Shown: piece by piece, positions 42,604-50,534 of the stretch
How positions within the stretch are numbered: position 1 is the first letter of the stretch
How the letters are laid out: each line of letters starts with the position of its first letter
Assembly: GCA_002698985.1 (NCBI GenBank)
Contig: PAAY01000014.1
Span: 36,359 to 100,358, forward strand
Direction: 5' to 3'
DNA: 64,000 nucleotides
Origin: Saprospirales bacterium
Lineage (GTDB): Bacteria > Bacteroidota > Bacteroidia > Chitinophagales > Saprospiraceae
Notes under the pieces: model-generated
What the model saw: the letters and a program-made list of their open reading frames with translations, nothing else
Told to the model about the DNA's origin: nothing
Database searches by the model: none
Program-made: the position numbers and the translations under genes

Positions 42604-43268
42604 TTCCCCACCCATCCGGTTTTACGGTTGAAGACCGGGTGGTCGAGCCAGGAGAAGCGAGGTCCGGTAAGTTTTTGCTGAAGGGCATACAAAAGGACGG
42701 CAAGGGCAAACCCGGTGATGGCTCCGGCATACACATCCTGCCAGAAATGTTGAAACAGGTACACCCGGGAGATGACCACCACCATGGCGAGGAGGAAAAA
42801 CAGTGCATCGAGCCAACGTCTGGGCGGTAAAATCAGCAATATGAGTGTATAAAAACACAGGGCCGACATGGCATGCCCCGAGGGAAAGCTCGTTGCTCCT
42901 GTGTGGAGGGTGACATCTGCCACGGGGTTGAGCAAATTTTCCAGGCCTTCTTTCCGCAACATGGCCAGCGGACGGTCAACGGCAAAGTAAGACTTGGTGA
43001 CTACGCTGACCAGCATGACCATCAGCCCCCCCGCTGCAATCAAAAGGAAGTATCGCAACCTGTAAAAAAGTGCCACCAGTGCAGCAATGATGTACACATA
43101 ACCCTCTCCCAGCTTGGTTGCGAAGCGAAAAAAAACATCCCAGAAAGGCTGGCGATTTTCATTGAAATAGAAAAGTGCGTCGGTTTTGCCACTCATGGCA
43201 GTGTAAATACCACCTGCAACGATGAAGAGTGCAAAAAGAAAAAAATACAAACTGTGCTTTCTGATCAT
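42588..43268 (-). CDS. PAP2-family membrane phosphatase
   Basis: A 226-residue protein from the ATG at 43268 (M-I-R-K-H); an ATG 11 codons earlier is also possible. Six membrane segments. The three phosphatase motifs are K-S-Y-F-A-V-D-R-P, P-S-G-H-A and S-R-V-Y-L-F-Q-H-F-W-Q-D, giving the catalytic His/His/Arg set. Such enzymes dephosphorylate phosphatidic acid, undecaprenyl pyrophosphate or related lipids. The last three sense codons (Ser-Arg-Glu) and the TAG stop are read from the intergenic CTCCCTA repeat, so the natural C-terminus appears to have been replaced by repeat sequence. Confidence 0.9.
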   Translation of the reverse strand: MIRKHSLYFFLFALFIVAGGIYTAMSGKTDALFYFNENRQPFWDVFFRFATKLGEGYVYIIAALVALFYRLRYFLLIAAGGLMVMLVSVVTKSYFAVDRPLAMLRKEGLENLLNPVADVTLHTGATSFPSGHAMSALCFYTLILLILPPRRWLDALFFLLAMVVVISRVYLFQHFWQDVYAGAITGFALAVLLYALQQKLTGPRFSWLDHPVFNRKTGWVGNGSRE

Positions 43269-43385
43269 GCTGATAAAGGTATTGCTGTTGCCAGGCTTCA
43301 AAGAAAGGAATAAACCGGGACTGCTTGAAAAAAATTGCTTTTTTTGCCTCTTCGCCCAAATCAGGCAAAACGAAAGCTGTCGAAC

Positions 43386-45443
43386 ATGAAACTACACCTT
43401 TACCTGACCTTCCTCTTTTTATCATTTGGTCTTACTGCACCCCTTCTGGCACAGCAAGACTCCTTGGCCACCGAAAAAGCAGATTTGGAAGCCATTTCCG
43501 TGCAGAACTACCAAATCAATGTTCTGGACGACGGGGTTCACTTCATGTCAGCAGGTGCAAACGGTGTGGCCACCTTCGAGATCAACGGCGAGGCTACAGA
43601 GCTGGAATTCAAAAACGGCGAAGCGGTATTTCCATTCAAGACCGATGAAAGAGGCAGCCTGCTGCTGCTTACGCACGATGGCGACCACAAACTCTACCAC
43701 ATTGCCAAACTCAGAAATGACGGCTACCGCATCCGGCACATCCCCTTTTGGCTGTCGGTATTGCCGCCGCTCATCGCCATCATCATGGCCTTGCTCTTTA
43801 AAGAAGTGGTCAGCTCTCTGTTTCTGGGTGTATTCACCGGAGCTTTCATCGCCGGCGGGCTTCGCATCGAGTCGCTCTATTATTTTCTGGAGAGTATTTT
43901 CAATGTCGTCGCAAAATATGTGGTGGCAGCCCTGACGGACGGCGGGCACATTTCAGTAATGGTGTTCTCGCTGCTGATTGGGGGCATGGTGGCCATCATT
44001 TCCCGGAACGGCGGCATGGCAGGCGTGGTCAACAAGTTGGCTCGCTACGCAAAGTCGCCCAGGAGTTCGCAGTTCGTTACCTGGTTTTTGGGAGTGGCCA
44101 TCTTTTTCGATGACTATGCCAACACCCTCATCGTCGGAAATACCATGCGGGCCGTTACAGACCGCTTCAGGGTTTCGAGGGAGAAACTGGCATACATCGT
44201 TGACAGTACGGCAGCGCCGGTGGCGGCAGTAGCCTTCATCACCACCTGGATTGGTGCTGAACTTGGGTACATCGATACGGGAATCAAGCTGCTTCACAAC
44301 TTTGATCAGAACCTGACGCCCTACGCCATTTTTCTCAGCTCGCTCAAGTATAGCTTTTACCCGGTGCTGACCCTCTTTTTCATCCTGTTGCTGGTGTACA
44401 CCAACCGCGATTTTGGCCCCATGTACAAGGCTGAAGTGAGAGCCCGGACCACAGGCAATGTCAGCCCTGTGCAGCACAGCGCGGTTGAAGAAGAAGACAC
44501 TGAAGACCTGAGCCCCGTGCCGGGAGCACCCCTCAAATGGTACCATGCCGTGGTACCCGTGCTCACGGTTATTTTCGTCACAATTTACGGGTTGGTAGAT
44601 ACCGGCTTTTCTGGCCTTTACGGCCAAATGCTGGAGGATGGTGTAAAAGTAGCCTCACCTTCCTGGTCAGATGTCTGGGCAGCCATAAGCCAGATGAAAG
44701 GACAAGGAGACGGCCTGGCCTTGAAACTGGGCACCCTGATTGGAGCAGCAGATTCCTTTGCTGCACTGCTGTGGTCTTCATTTGCCGGGGTAACCGTAGC
44801 CATCATCATGACCATCTGGTCACGCATCATGAAACTAAGCGACACCATCAGCACCATGACCACCGGCTTCAAGGCCATGTTGCCGGCACTCATCATTTTG
44901 ACCTTTGCCTGGTCGCTGGCCATCACCACAGAGGAGTTGCATACGGCCACTTATCTGTCAACGGCCGTTCAGGGTGCCATCAGTCCGCACATGCTGCCGG
45001 TGGTGGTTTTCATACTGGCTGCTTTCATCTCCTTCTCCACGGGATCCAGCTGGAGTACCATGGCCATCCTCTACCCCATCGCCATTCCCACTGCCTGGGC
45101 AGTATGCCATGCTGCTGGAATGAATGATTTTACCAGCATGGAAATACTGCTGAATGTAATTGCCGTGGTATTGGGTGCCTCGGTATTGGGAGATCATTGC
45201 TCGCCCATTTCAGATACGACCATCCTCAGCTCACTGGCATCCGACTGTTCACACATAGAGCACGTCAGAACGCAGTTGCCCTATGCACTGACTGTGGGCT
45301 CTGTTAGCATCATACTTTGTTACCTGGGTACCTGGTTCGAAGGTGGCTGGGGACTGAGCTTTATCTTATTGCTCATCGGCATGGCCATTCTGACGGGCAT
45401 CGTGCTGTGGAGGGGGAAAAAAGTGCCGGTAGGTGGGGAATGA
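43386..45443 (+). CDS. NhaC-type Na+/H+ antiporter with an extra N-terminal periplasmic domain
   Basis: A 685-residue protein. I start at 43386 (M-K-L-H-L-Y-L-T-F-L-F-L) because this gives a clean signal peptide ending L-L-A-Q; a frame from 43335 would add 17 residues before it. About 95 residues of soluble beta-rich sequence (G-V-H-F-M-S-A-G-A-N-G-V-A-T-F) precede the first membrane helix (about 120). Twelve or so membrane segments follow, with F-F-D-D-Y-A-N-T-L-I-V-G, D-S-T-A-A-P-V-A, S-F-S-T-G-S-S-W-S-T-M and G-D-H-C-S-P-I-S-D-T-T, all NhaC-family marks. It exchanges sodium (or malate/lactate in some branches) for protons. The stop is embedded in GAATGAG repeat. Confidence 0.88.
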   Translation: MKLHLYLTFLFLSFGLTAPLLAQQDSLATEKADLEAISVQNYQINVLDDGVHFMSAGANGVATFEINGEATELEFKNGEAVFPFKTDERGSLLLLTHDGDHKLYHIAKLRNDGYRIRHIPFWLSVLPPLIAIIMALLFKEVVSSLFLGVFTGAFIAGGLRIESLYYFLESIFNVVAKYVVAALTDGGHISVMVFSLLIGGMVAIISRNGGMAGVVNKLARYAKSPRSSQFVTWFLGVAIFFDDYANTLIVGNTMRAVTDRFRVSREKLAYIVDSTAAPVAAVAFITTWIGAELGYIDTGIKLLHNFDQNLTPYAIFLSSLKYSFYPVLTLFFILLLVYTNRDFGPMYKAEVRARTTGNVSPVQHSAVEEEDTEDLSPVPGAPLKWYHAVVPVLTVIFVTIYGLVDTGFSGLYGQMLEDGVKVASPSWSDVWAAISQMKGQGDGLALKLGTLIGAADSFAALLWSSFAGVTVAIIMTIWSRIMKLSDTISTMTTGFKAMLPALIILTFAWSLAITTEELHTATYLSTAVQGAISPHMLPVVVFILAAFISFSTGSSWSTMAILYPIAIPTAWAVCHAAGMNDFTSMEILLNVIAVVLGASVLGDHCSPISDTTILSSLASDCSHIEHVRTQLPYALTVGSVSIILCYLGTWFEGGWGLSFILLLIGMAILTGIVLWRGKKVPVGGE

Positions 45444-45527
45444 GGAATGAGGATTTGAAGAACTGAAGAACTGAAGCCACCTGGTAAAAACCTTCAAAAA
45501 CCATTTAAAAAACCTTCCAAAAACACC
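45443..45527. repeat. GAATGAG / GAACTGAA / AAAAACCTTCC units
   Basis: Tandem degenerate units fill the space between the NhaC stop and the next ATG; the right half (CCTTCAAAAACCATTTAA) resembles the spacer before nth at 5895-5950. Confidence 0.6.
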
Positions 45528-45530
45528 ACC

Positions 45531-46652
45531 ATGGGAGTTGAGATAATTGAAGTAAAGGACAAAAAGCAGCTGAAGGAATTCGTCAAGTTCCCCTTTGAGC
45601 TTTACAAGAACTCGCCCTATTGGGTTCCGCCGATCATTTCGGCTGAGATGAAACAACTCAGTGCGGAGGGCAATCCGGCTTTTGAGCATTCGCAAGTGCA
45701 ACTGTTTTTGGCGAAGCAAAATGGCAAAACCGTTGGCCGCATCGCCGCACTGATCAATGAACTGGAAACCAAACACATCGGTGAAGTTCACGGCCGCTTT
45801 GGCTGGTTCGATTTTGTGGAAGACCAGGAGGTGTGCAATGCCCTGTTGGCGGCAGCCGAAGAATATGTAAAACAGTTTGGTGCCATTTGCCTGAAAGGGC
45901 CGCACGGCTTTAACCAACTGGACAAAACCGGCATGCTGACCGAAGGGTTTGACAGCCTGGGCACCATGGGCACCCTTTACAACTACCCCTATTACAAGGA
46001 TATGGTGGAAGCCGCCGGCTACAATAAAGACCTGGAATGGGTGGAAATAGACCTGCGTCTTACCGGCAAAATACCGGAGCGCTATGCCCGCTTTGCGGAT
46101 GTGGCCATGAACCGAATGGGGCTCCAGATCATGACCCCGCACAACAAGGCCGAACTCCGCAAAATCGCCAATTACCTGTTCGACCTGATGATGGAGACCT
46201 ACGCCGAGCTGCCGGGCTTCATCCCCATTTCTGACAAACAAAGGGATGCCTACATAGAAAAATACGTGCGCTTCCTCCGCATGGACCTGCTGGTGGTGAT
46301 CGCCGACAAAGAGGGTACGCCCATCGGTTTTGGGGTTACGATGCCTTCCATGTCCAAAGCCTTGCAGAAAGCCCGGGGCAAGCTCTTTCCATTCGGTTTG
46401 TTGCACCTGCTCTGGGCCCGCCGGTTCAACGACACCATTGAACTGGCGCTCATCGGCGTAAAACCTGAATGGCGCAGCAAAGGCATCCACGGACTCATTT
46501 TTTACGAAACGGAAAAAAACACCACCAAAGCCGGCATGCTGAAAGTGAAAATCAATCCAATGCTGGAATTCAACACCAAAGTGCTGTCACTTTGGAAAGA
46601 ATACGAACACAAGGTTTACAAGCGGAGGAGAACGTATAGGAAGGTTTTTTAA
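45531..46652 (+). CDS. GNAT-like acetyltransferase family protein
   Basis: A 373-residue protein. N-terminal lobe: E-I-I-E-V-K-D-K-K-Q-L-K-E-F-V-K-F-P-F-E-L-Y-K-N-S-P-Y-W-V-P-P, then G-R-I-A-A-L-I-N and F-G-W-F-D-F-V-E-D. This is the layout of a large Bacteroidota family with two GNAT-type lobes; the second lobe has G-V-K-P-E-W-R-S-K-G-I-H in the acetyl-CoA loop position (about 303-314). No substrate is known. The ATG is 4 bases after an A/C-rich repeat tract. It precedes the mqnE-mqnA pair by a 140-base spacer with its own promoter, so it is probably a separate unit. Confidence 0.75.
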   Translation: MGVEIIEVKDKKQLKEFVKFPFELYKNSPYWVPPIISAEMKQLSAEGNPAFEHSQVQLFLAKQNGKTVGRIAALINELETKHIGEVHGRFGWFDFVEDQEVCNALLAAAEEYVKQFGAICLKGPHGFNQLDKTGMLTEGFDSLGTMGTLYNYPYYKDMVEAAGYNKDLEWVEIDLRLTGKIPERYARFADVAMNRMGLQIMTPHNKAELRKIANYLFDLMMETYAELPGFIPISDKQRDAYIEKYVRFLRMDLLVVIADKEGTPIGFGVTMPSMSKALQKARGKLFPFGLLHLLWARRFNDTIELALIGVKPEWRSKGIHGLIFYETEKNTTKAGMLKVKINPMLEFNTKVLSLWKEYEHKVYKRRRTYRKVF

Positions 46653-46659
46653 ACCGTTT

Positions 46660-46715
46660 AAACAATTTCATTGTGTTTAAATGGCTCCGCCAGGTTTAAA
46701 GGCCTTCGGCCTGTT
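46660..46715 (+). repeat. Single two-hairpin element related to the 38-bp array
   Basis: TGGCTCCGCCA hairpin, spacer GGTTTAAA, GGCCTTCGGCC hairpin, flanked by GTTTAAAC. The layout (GGC hairpin, TTTAAA spacer, GCC hairpin) is that of one unit of the array at 36369-36810. Confidence 0.5.
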
Positions 46716-46766
46716 TATTATTGGGGCACTGCCAAAACCGCCCGAACATCCTCCACCTACAACTGT

Positions 46767-46774
46767 TACTTTTG
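46767..46774 (+). promoter_or_regulatory. Candidate -7 promoter box for mqnE-mqnA
   Basis: TACTTTTG followed by CGGCC; an exact TAnnTTTG. Its closeness favours the ATG at 46796 over the one at 46787. Confidence 0.5.
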
Positions 46775-46795
46775 CGGCCAAATCAAATGCAGCTT

Positions 46796-47992
46796 ATGAC
46801 TACCACCGAAAATATTGAACGCCTGCTGGCTCACCACACGGTTTCTGCCTCGCTTCGCAACATCGCCGGAAAGGTTTTGAACGGACAGCGGATCACTCCT
46901 GAAGAAGGATTGACCTTGTTCCAGGAAGCCGATCTCGGGCTGATGGGAGCACTGGCCAATTTCATCCGGGAGAAAAAGCACGGCGACAACACCTATTTCA
47001 ACCGCAACTTCCACATCGAACCGACCAACGTCTGCGTGTACGACTGCAAATTTTGCTCGTACAGCCGCATGATCAAAAAGCGGGAAGAGGGCTGGGAATA
47101 CACCATGGACGAGATGCTGGAAATGGTAAAGAAATACGACGACCAGCCCGTTACGGAAGTTCACATCGTGGGTGGTGTGCTGCCGCAATACGATCTGGAA
47201 TTTTATACTTCTCTTTTCAGAAAAATCAAAGAGCACCGGCCGGAACTACATGTGAAAGCCCTCACGCCGGTTGAGTACCACTACATTTTCAAAAAAGCGA
47301 AAATCAGTTATGCCGAAGGCATGAAGCTGATGAAAGAAGCAGGCCTGGACAGCATGCCAGGCGGTGGTGCGGAGATTTTCCACCCCGACATCCGCAAACA
47401 AATTGCCGCCGACAAGTGCACCGGTGAGCAATGGCTGGCCATTCACGAAGAATGGCACAAGCTGGGCATGCGCTCCAACGCCACCATCCTCTATGGCCAC
47501 ATTGAAAATTACGAGCACCGCATCCACCACCTTGAATTGCTGAGGCAATTGCAGGACCGGACGGGCGGCTTCCAGACTTTCATACCCTTGAAATTCAGGA
47601 ACAAAGACAACCAAATGTCCAATGTGCCGGAAGTGAGCACGGTGGAAGACCTCAAGATGTACGCTTTCAGCCGCATTTACCTAGACAACTTTGACCATGT
47701 GAAAGCCTACTGGCCCATGCTGGGCCGCAACAACGCCCAGCTCACCCTGGCTTACGGTGTGGACGACATCGACGGAACCATCGATGACACCACCAAAATT
47801 TACTCCATGGCCGGCAGCGAAGAGCAGCATCCCGCCATGAGCACCCGTGACCTGGTGAACCTCATTCGGCAGGTGGGCCGCAAACCCATCGAGCGGGACA
47901 CCCTGTACAATGTGGTGATGGATTACACCGACGTGGTTTTTGAAGAAGACGAGCAAAACCGTGGCTACACCGCCCTGCCGGTGCTGAACTGA
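46796..47992 (+). CDS. mqnE: Aminofutalosine synthase (radical SAM)
   Basis: A 398-residue radical SAM enzyme with the cluster motif C-x3-C-x2-C at Cys80, Cys84, Cys87 in T-N-V-C-V-Y-D-C-K-F-C. Other marks are H-I-V-G-G-V-L-P, the S-M-P-G-G-G-A-E-I-F block that separates MqnE from MqnC, and E-E-W-H-K-L-G-M-R-S-N-A-T-I-L-Y-G-H. It joins 3-[(1-carboxyvinyl)oxy]benzoate to SAM to make aminofutalosine in the alternative menaquinone pathway. The preceding enzyme, MqnA, is encoded 11 bases downstream. The start could also be the ATG at 46787. Confidence 0.93.
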   Translation: MTTTENIERLLAHHTVSASLRNIAGKVLNGQRITPEEGLTLFQEADLGLMGALANFIREKKHGDNTYFNRNFHIEPTNVCVYDCKFCSYSRMIKKREEGWEYTMDEMLEMVKKYDDQPVTEVHIVGGVLPQYDLEFYTSLFRKIKEHRPELHVKALTPVEYHYIFKKAKISYAEGMKLMKEAGLDSMPGGGAEIFHPDIRKQIAADKCTGEQWLAIHEEWHKLGMRSNATILYGHIENYEHRIHHLELLRQLQDRTGGFQTFIPLKFRNKDNQMSNVPEVSTVEDLKMYAFSRIYLDNFDHVKAYWPMLGRNNAQLTLAYGVDDIDGTIDDTTKIYSMAGSEEQHPAMSTRDLVNLIRQVGRKPIERDTLYNVVMDYTDVVFEEDEQNRGYTALPVLN

Positions 47993-48003
47993 ACCCAAAC
48001 AAG

Positions 48004-48756
48004 ATGCTGAAAATAAGCGCAGTAAGCTACCTCAACACCAAGCCCTTCCTGTACGGAATTTTCAAAAGCGGCCTGGAACAGGAGGTCGATCTCCAACTGG
48101 ATATTCCCAGTGAGTGCGCCCGGAAACTCACGAGCGGAGAAGTGGACATGGCCTTGTTGCCCGTGGCTGCCATCCCCGACCTGGGCGAAGCGCATGTGGT
48201 CAGTGACTTTTGCATCGGTGCCACCGGAGCCGTCAAAACCGTCTGCATTTTTGCCGACCGGCCATTGGAGGAACTGACGCACATCTACCTCGATTACCAC
48301 TCCAGAACCTCCGTTGAACTGACCCGAATCCTGCTTTCTGAACACTGGAAACTCAACCCCGTTTTGCTTCCGGCCAAACCGGGTTTTGAAACCGAGATCA
48401 GGGAAAGTACCGGTGCCCTGGTCATCGGCGACAGGGCCATCGACCTTCACCACAAACACGCTTTCGCCTACGACCTTGGAGAGGCTTGGGTAGAATTCAG
48501 CGGCAAGCCATTCGTCTTTGCTGCCTGGGTCAGTCGGCAAGCACTCGACCCCGGATTTGAAGAGCGTTTCAACAAAGCCCTGCAAACCGGTATCGATCAG
48601 ATTCCGCAACTGGTTTACATCCTACCCACTCCCCAGCCCGGTTTCGATCTGAAAGCTTATTTTACTGAAAACATCAGCTACCCGCTGGATGCGGATAAAA
48701 AAGAAGGCCTGAAACTTTTCCTGAGCCATCTCGGAACGACGGTACCTCACCTCTAA
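48004..48756 (+). CDS. mqnA: Chorismate dehydratase
   Basis: A 250-residue periplasmic-binding-protein-fold enzyme of the MqnA family: I-S-A-V-S-Y-L-N-T-K-P-F (4-15), P-S-E-C-A-R-K-L-T-S-G-E-V-D-M-A-L-L-P (about 35-53), I-Y-L-D-Y-H-S-R-T-S, and A-L-V-I-G-D-R-A-I. It converts chorismate to 3-[(1-carboxyvinyl)oxy]benzoate, the substrate of MqnE, so the pair performs the first two steps of the futalosine route. It is translated right after mqnE with an 11-base gap, clearly one operon. The remaining mqn genes are not in the window. Confidence 0.94.
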   Translation: MLKISAVSYLNTKPFLYGIFKSGLEQEVDLQLDIPSECARKLTSGEVDMALLPVAAIPDLGEAHVVSDFCIGATGAVKTVCIFADRPLEELTHIYLDYHSRTSVELTRILLSEHWKLNPVLLPAKPGFETEIRESTGALVIGDRAIDLHHKHAFAYDLGEAWVEFSGKPFVFAAWVSRQALDPGFEERFNKALQTGIDQIPQLVYILPTPQPGFDLKAYFTENISYPLDADKKEGLKLFLSHLGTTVPHL

Positions 48757-48823
48757 TTGAGGATTCGACAGCACCAGACGCAGCCTGGCCCAAACCGCAG
48801 GTGAAAACCTTCCGCTCGAGAAT

Positions 48824-50437
48824 TCAAATCTCGGCCAAACTGGCCGCCAGCAATTTTTTGGTGTAGGGATGTTGAGGATTCCTGAACAGCTCCTCCGCTT
48901 CGCCAATTTCCACCACCTTTCCGTCTTTCATCACGGCAATTCGATCGCTGATGCTGCGCACCACAGCCAGGTCGTGGGAGATGAAGATGTAAGTGAGTCC
49001 CAATTCGAATTTGAGTTGCATCAGCAGGTCCAGGATCCGGGCTTGAATGGTTACGTCCAGGGCGGACACGCACTCGTCACAGATCAGGAATCGGGGTTGG
49101 AGGGCCAGTGCCCGGGCGATGCAGATGCGCTGCCGCTGGCCCCCGCTGAAAGCCTCCGGCAACCGGTGAAAATGCTCCTCCTCGAGACCCACTTTTTTCA
49201 TCAACCGCAGCGCCTCGGCTTCTCTTTCTTTTTTCGTCGCAAAAATGCCGTGAACAGCCATGGGCTCCATGACGGCCTGGCCAACAGTGAGGCGGGGATT
49301 TAGCGAAGCAAAGGGATCCTGAAAAATGATCTGCAGGTCTTTTCGAACCTTTTTCCACGCTCCTTTTTCCAGGCTTGCCAGGTTCCGGCTCTGGTATAGC
49401 ACCTCTCCGGCTTGTGGCTCCTCCAGCAACAACAGGCTGCGCCCCAGGGTACTTTTGCCGCTGCCGGACTCACCGACGATGCCCAGCGTTTCACCGGGAT
49501 AAACCGACAGGCTGACATCGTCCACGGCTTTTACCCATTGCAGGGTTTTTCCGAAGAAGGATTTTACCGAAGGAAACCAGGTTTTGAGGTGGCGCACAGC
49601 CACAAGTGGTTCGCTTTGGATTTGAGGCACCTGGGGGGTCTTACGCGGGTGCATCCGGCTGTCATCGATCAATTGTTTGGTGTAGGGGTGTTTTGGATTC
49701 CTGAAAATCTCCTCAACTCCACCCTGCTCCACCACCTCACCCGCTTTCATGACCAGCACCTTGTCGGCCACATGGCGCACCACGTGCAGGTCGTGGGAGA
49801 TGAAGAGCATGGCGCCTTTCCAGTCCTGCTGGAGGGCTTTCAGCAAGAGCAGGATCTCCCGCTGCACGGTCACGTCCAGTGCGCTGGTAGGCTCGTCGGC
49901 AATGAGCAACGAAGGGTTTCCGGCCAGTGCCATGGCAATCATCACCCGCTGCCGCTGCCCACCTGAAAGCTGATGTGGATAGCTCCGGTAAATGCGCTCC
50001 GGATCGTCGAACTGCACCTGCCGGAACAATTCCAGCGCCTTTTCTCTTGCTGCTTTTTTTCCTTCGGCAAAATGGAAACGACGCACCTCGGCCACCTGCT
50101 CACCACAACGAAACACCGGGTTCAGCGAAGTCATGGGCTCCTGAAAGATCATGGCCATCTCACGCCCCCGGAGTTTAGCCCTTGCAACCGGCCCCAGGGT
50201 ATCCACCCGGATCTCCGTCCCATCTGTTTTTTTTAGCCTCACCTCGCCTTCGGCAATGCGGCCGTTGGGCGGCAGCAGACCCATCAGCGCCAGTGACAGC
50301 GCCGTTTTTCCGGAACCACTCTCCCCCACTACTCCCAGCACCTCTCCGGCAGCCAGCTCAAAGCCCAGCCCCCGGACCGCCCTGAGCAGTCCCCGTTCCG
50401 TTTCGTAAACAACTTCCAGGTCTTTGACTTTGAGCAT
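48824..50437 (-). CDS. Fused DppD-DppF type ABC transporter ATPase
   Basis: A 537-residue protein with two complete ABC ATPase halves. Half 1: Walker A G-E-S-G-S-G-K-T (38-45), L-S-G-G-Q-R-Q-R-V-M-I-A-M-A-L, Walker B L-L-I-A-D-E-P-T, and the oligopeptide-family tail H-P-Y-T-K-Q-L. Half 2 (from about 285): G-E-S-G-S-G-K-S, F-S-G-G-Q-R-Q-R-I-C-I-A-R-A, F-L-I-C-D-E-C-V and H-P-Y-T-K-K-L. It would energise a dipeptide/oligopeptide importer, but no permease or binding protein is adjacent. The start is set at 50437 (M-L-K-V-K-D-L-E-V); a longer frame begins inside the upstream GGGATGA repeat and is rejected. Confidence 0.92.
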   Translation of the reverse strand: MLKVKDLEVVYETERGLLRAVRGLGFELAAGEVLGVVGESGSGKTALSLALMGLLPPNGRIAEGEVRLKKTDGTEIRVDTLGPVARAKLRGREMAMIFQEPMTSLNPVFRCGEQVAEVRRFHFAEGKKAAREKALELFRQVQFDDPERIYRSYPHQLSGGQRQRVMIAMALAGNPSLLIADEPTSALDVTVQREILLLLKALQQDWKGAMLFISHDLHVVRHVADKVLVMKAGEVVEQGGVEEIFRNPKHPYTKQLIDDSRMHPRKTPQVPQIQSEPLVAVRHLKTWFPSVKSFFGKTLQWVKAVDDVSLSVYPGETLGIVGESGSGKSTLGRSLLLLEEPQAGEVLYQSRNLASLEKGAWKKVRKDLQIIFQDPFASLNPRLTVGQAVMEPMAVHGIFATKKEREAEALRLMKKVGLEEEHFHRLPEAFSGGQRQRICIARALALQPRFLICDECVSALDVTIQARILDLLMQLKFELGLTYIFISHDLAVVRSISDRIAVMKDGKVVEIGEAEELFRNPQHPYTKKLLAASLAEI

Positions 50438-50491
50438 TTGCATACAAGACTTGTACGAGCAAAGAAATGGAAAGATTGGGGAAGGTACTCT

Positions 50492-50534
50492 CCATCCCTC
50501 ATCCCTCATCCCTCATCCCTCATCCCTCATCCCT
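50492..50534 (-). repeat. GGGATGA heptamer tract
   Basis: About six tandem GGGATGA units on the minus strand; they encode the last residues (G-M-R-D-E-G) and TGA stop of the aminotransferase gene. Confidence 0.85.

Noticed and set aside
50438..50509. Longer N-terminus of the ABC ATPase beginning M-R-D-E-G
   Set aside because: Those residues come from the GGGATGA intergenic repeat; the conserved ATPase start is at 50437 (or 50443).
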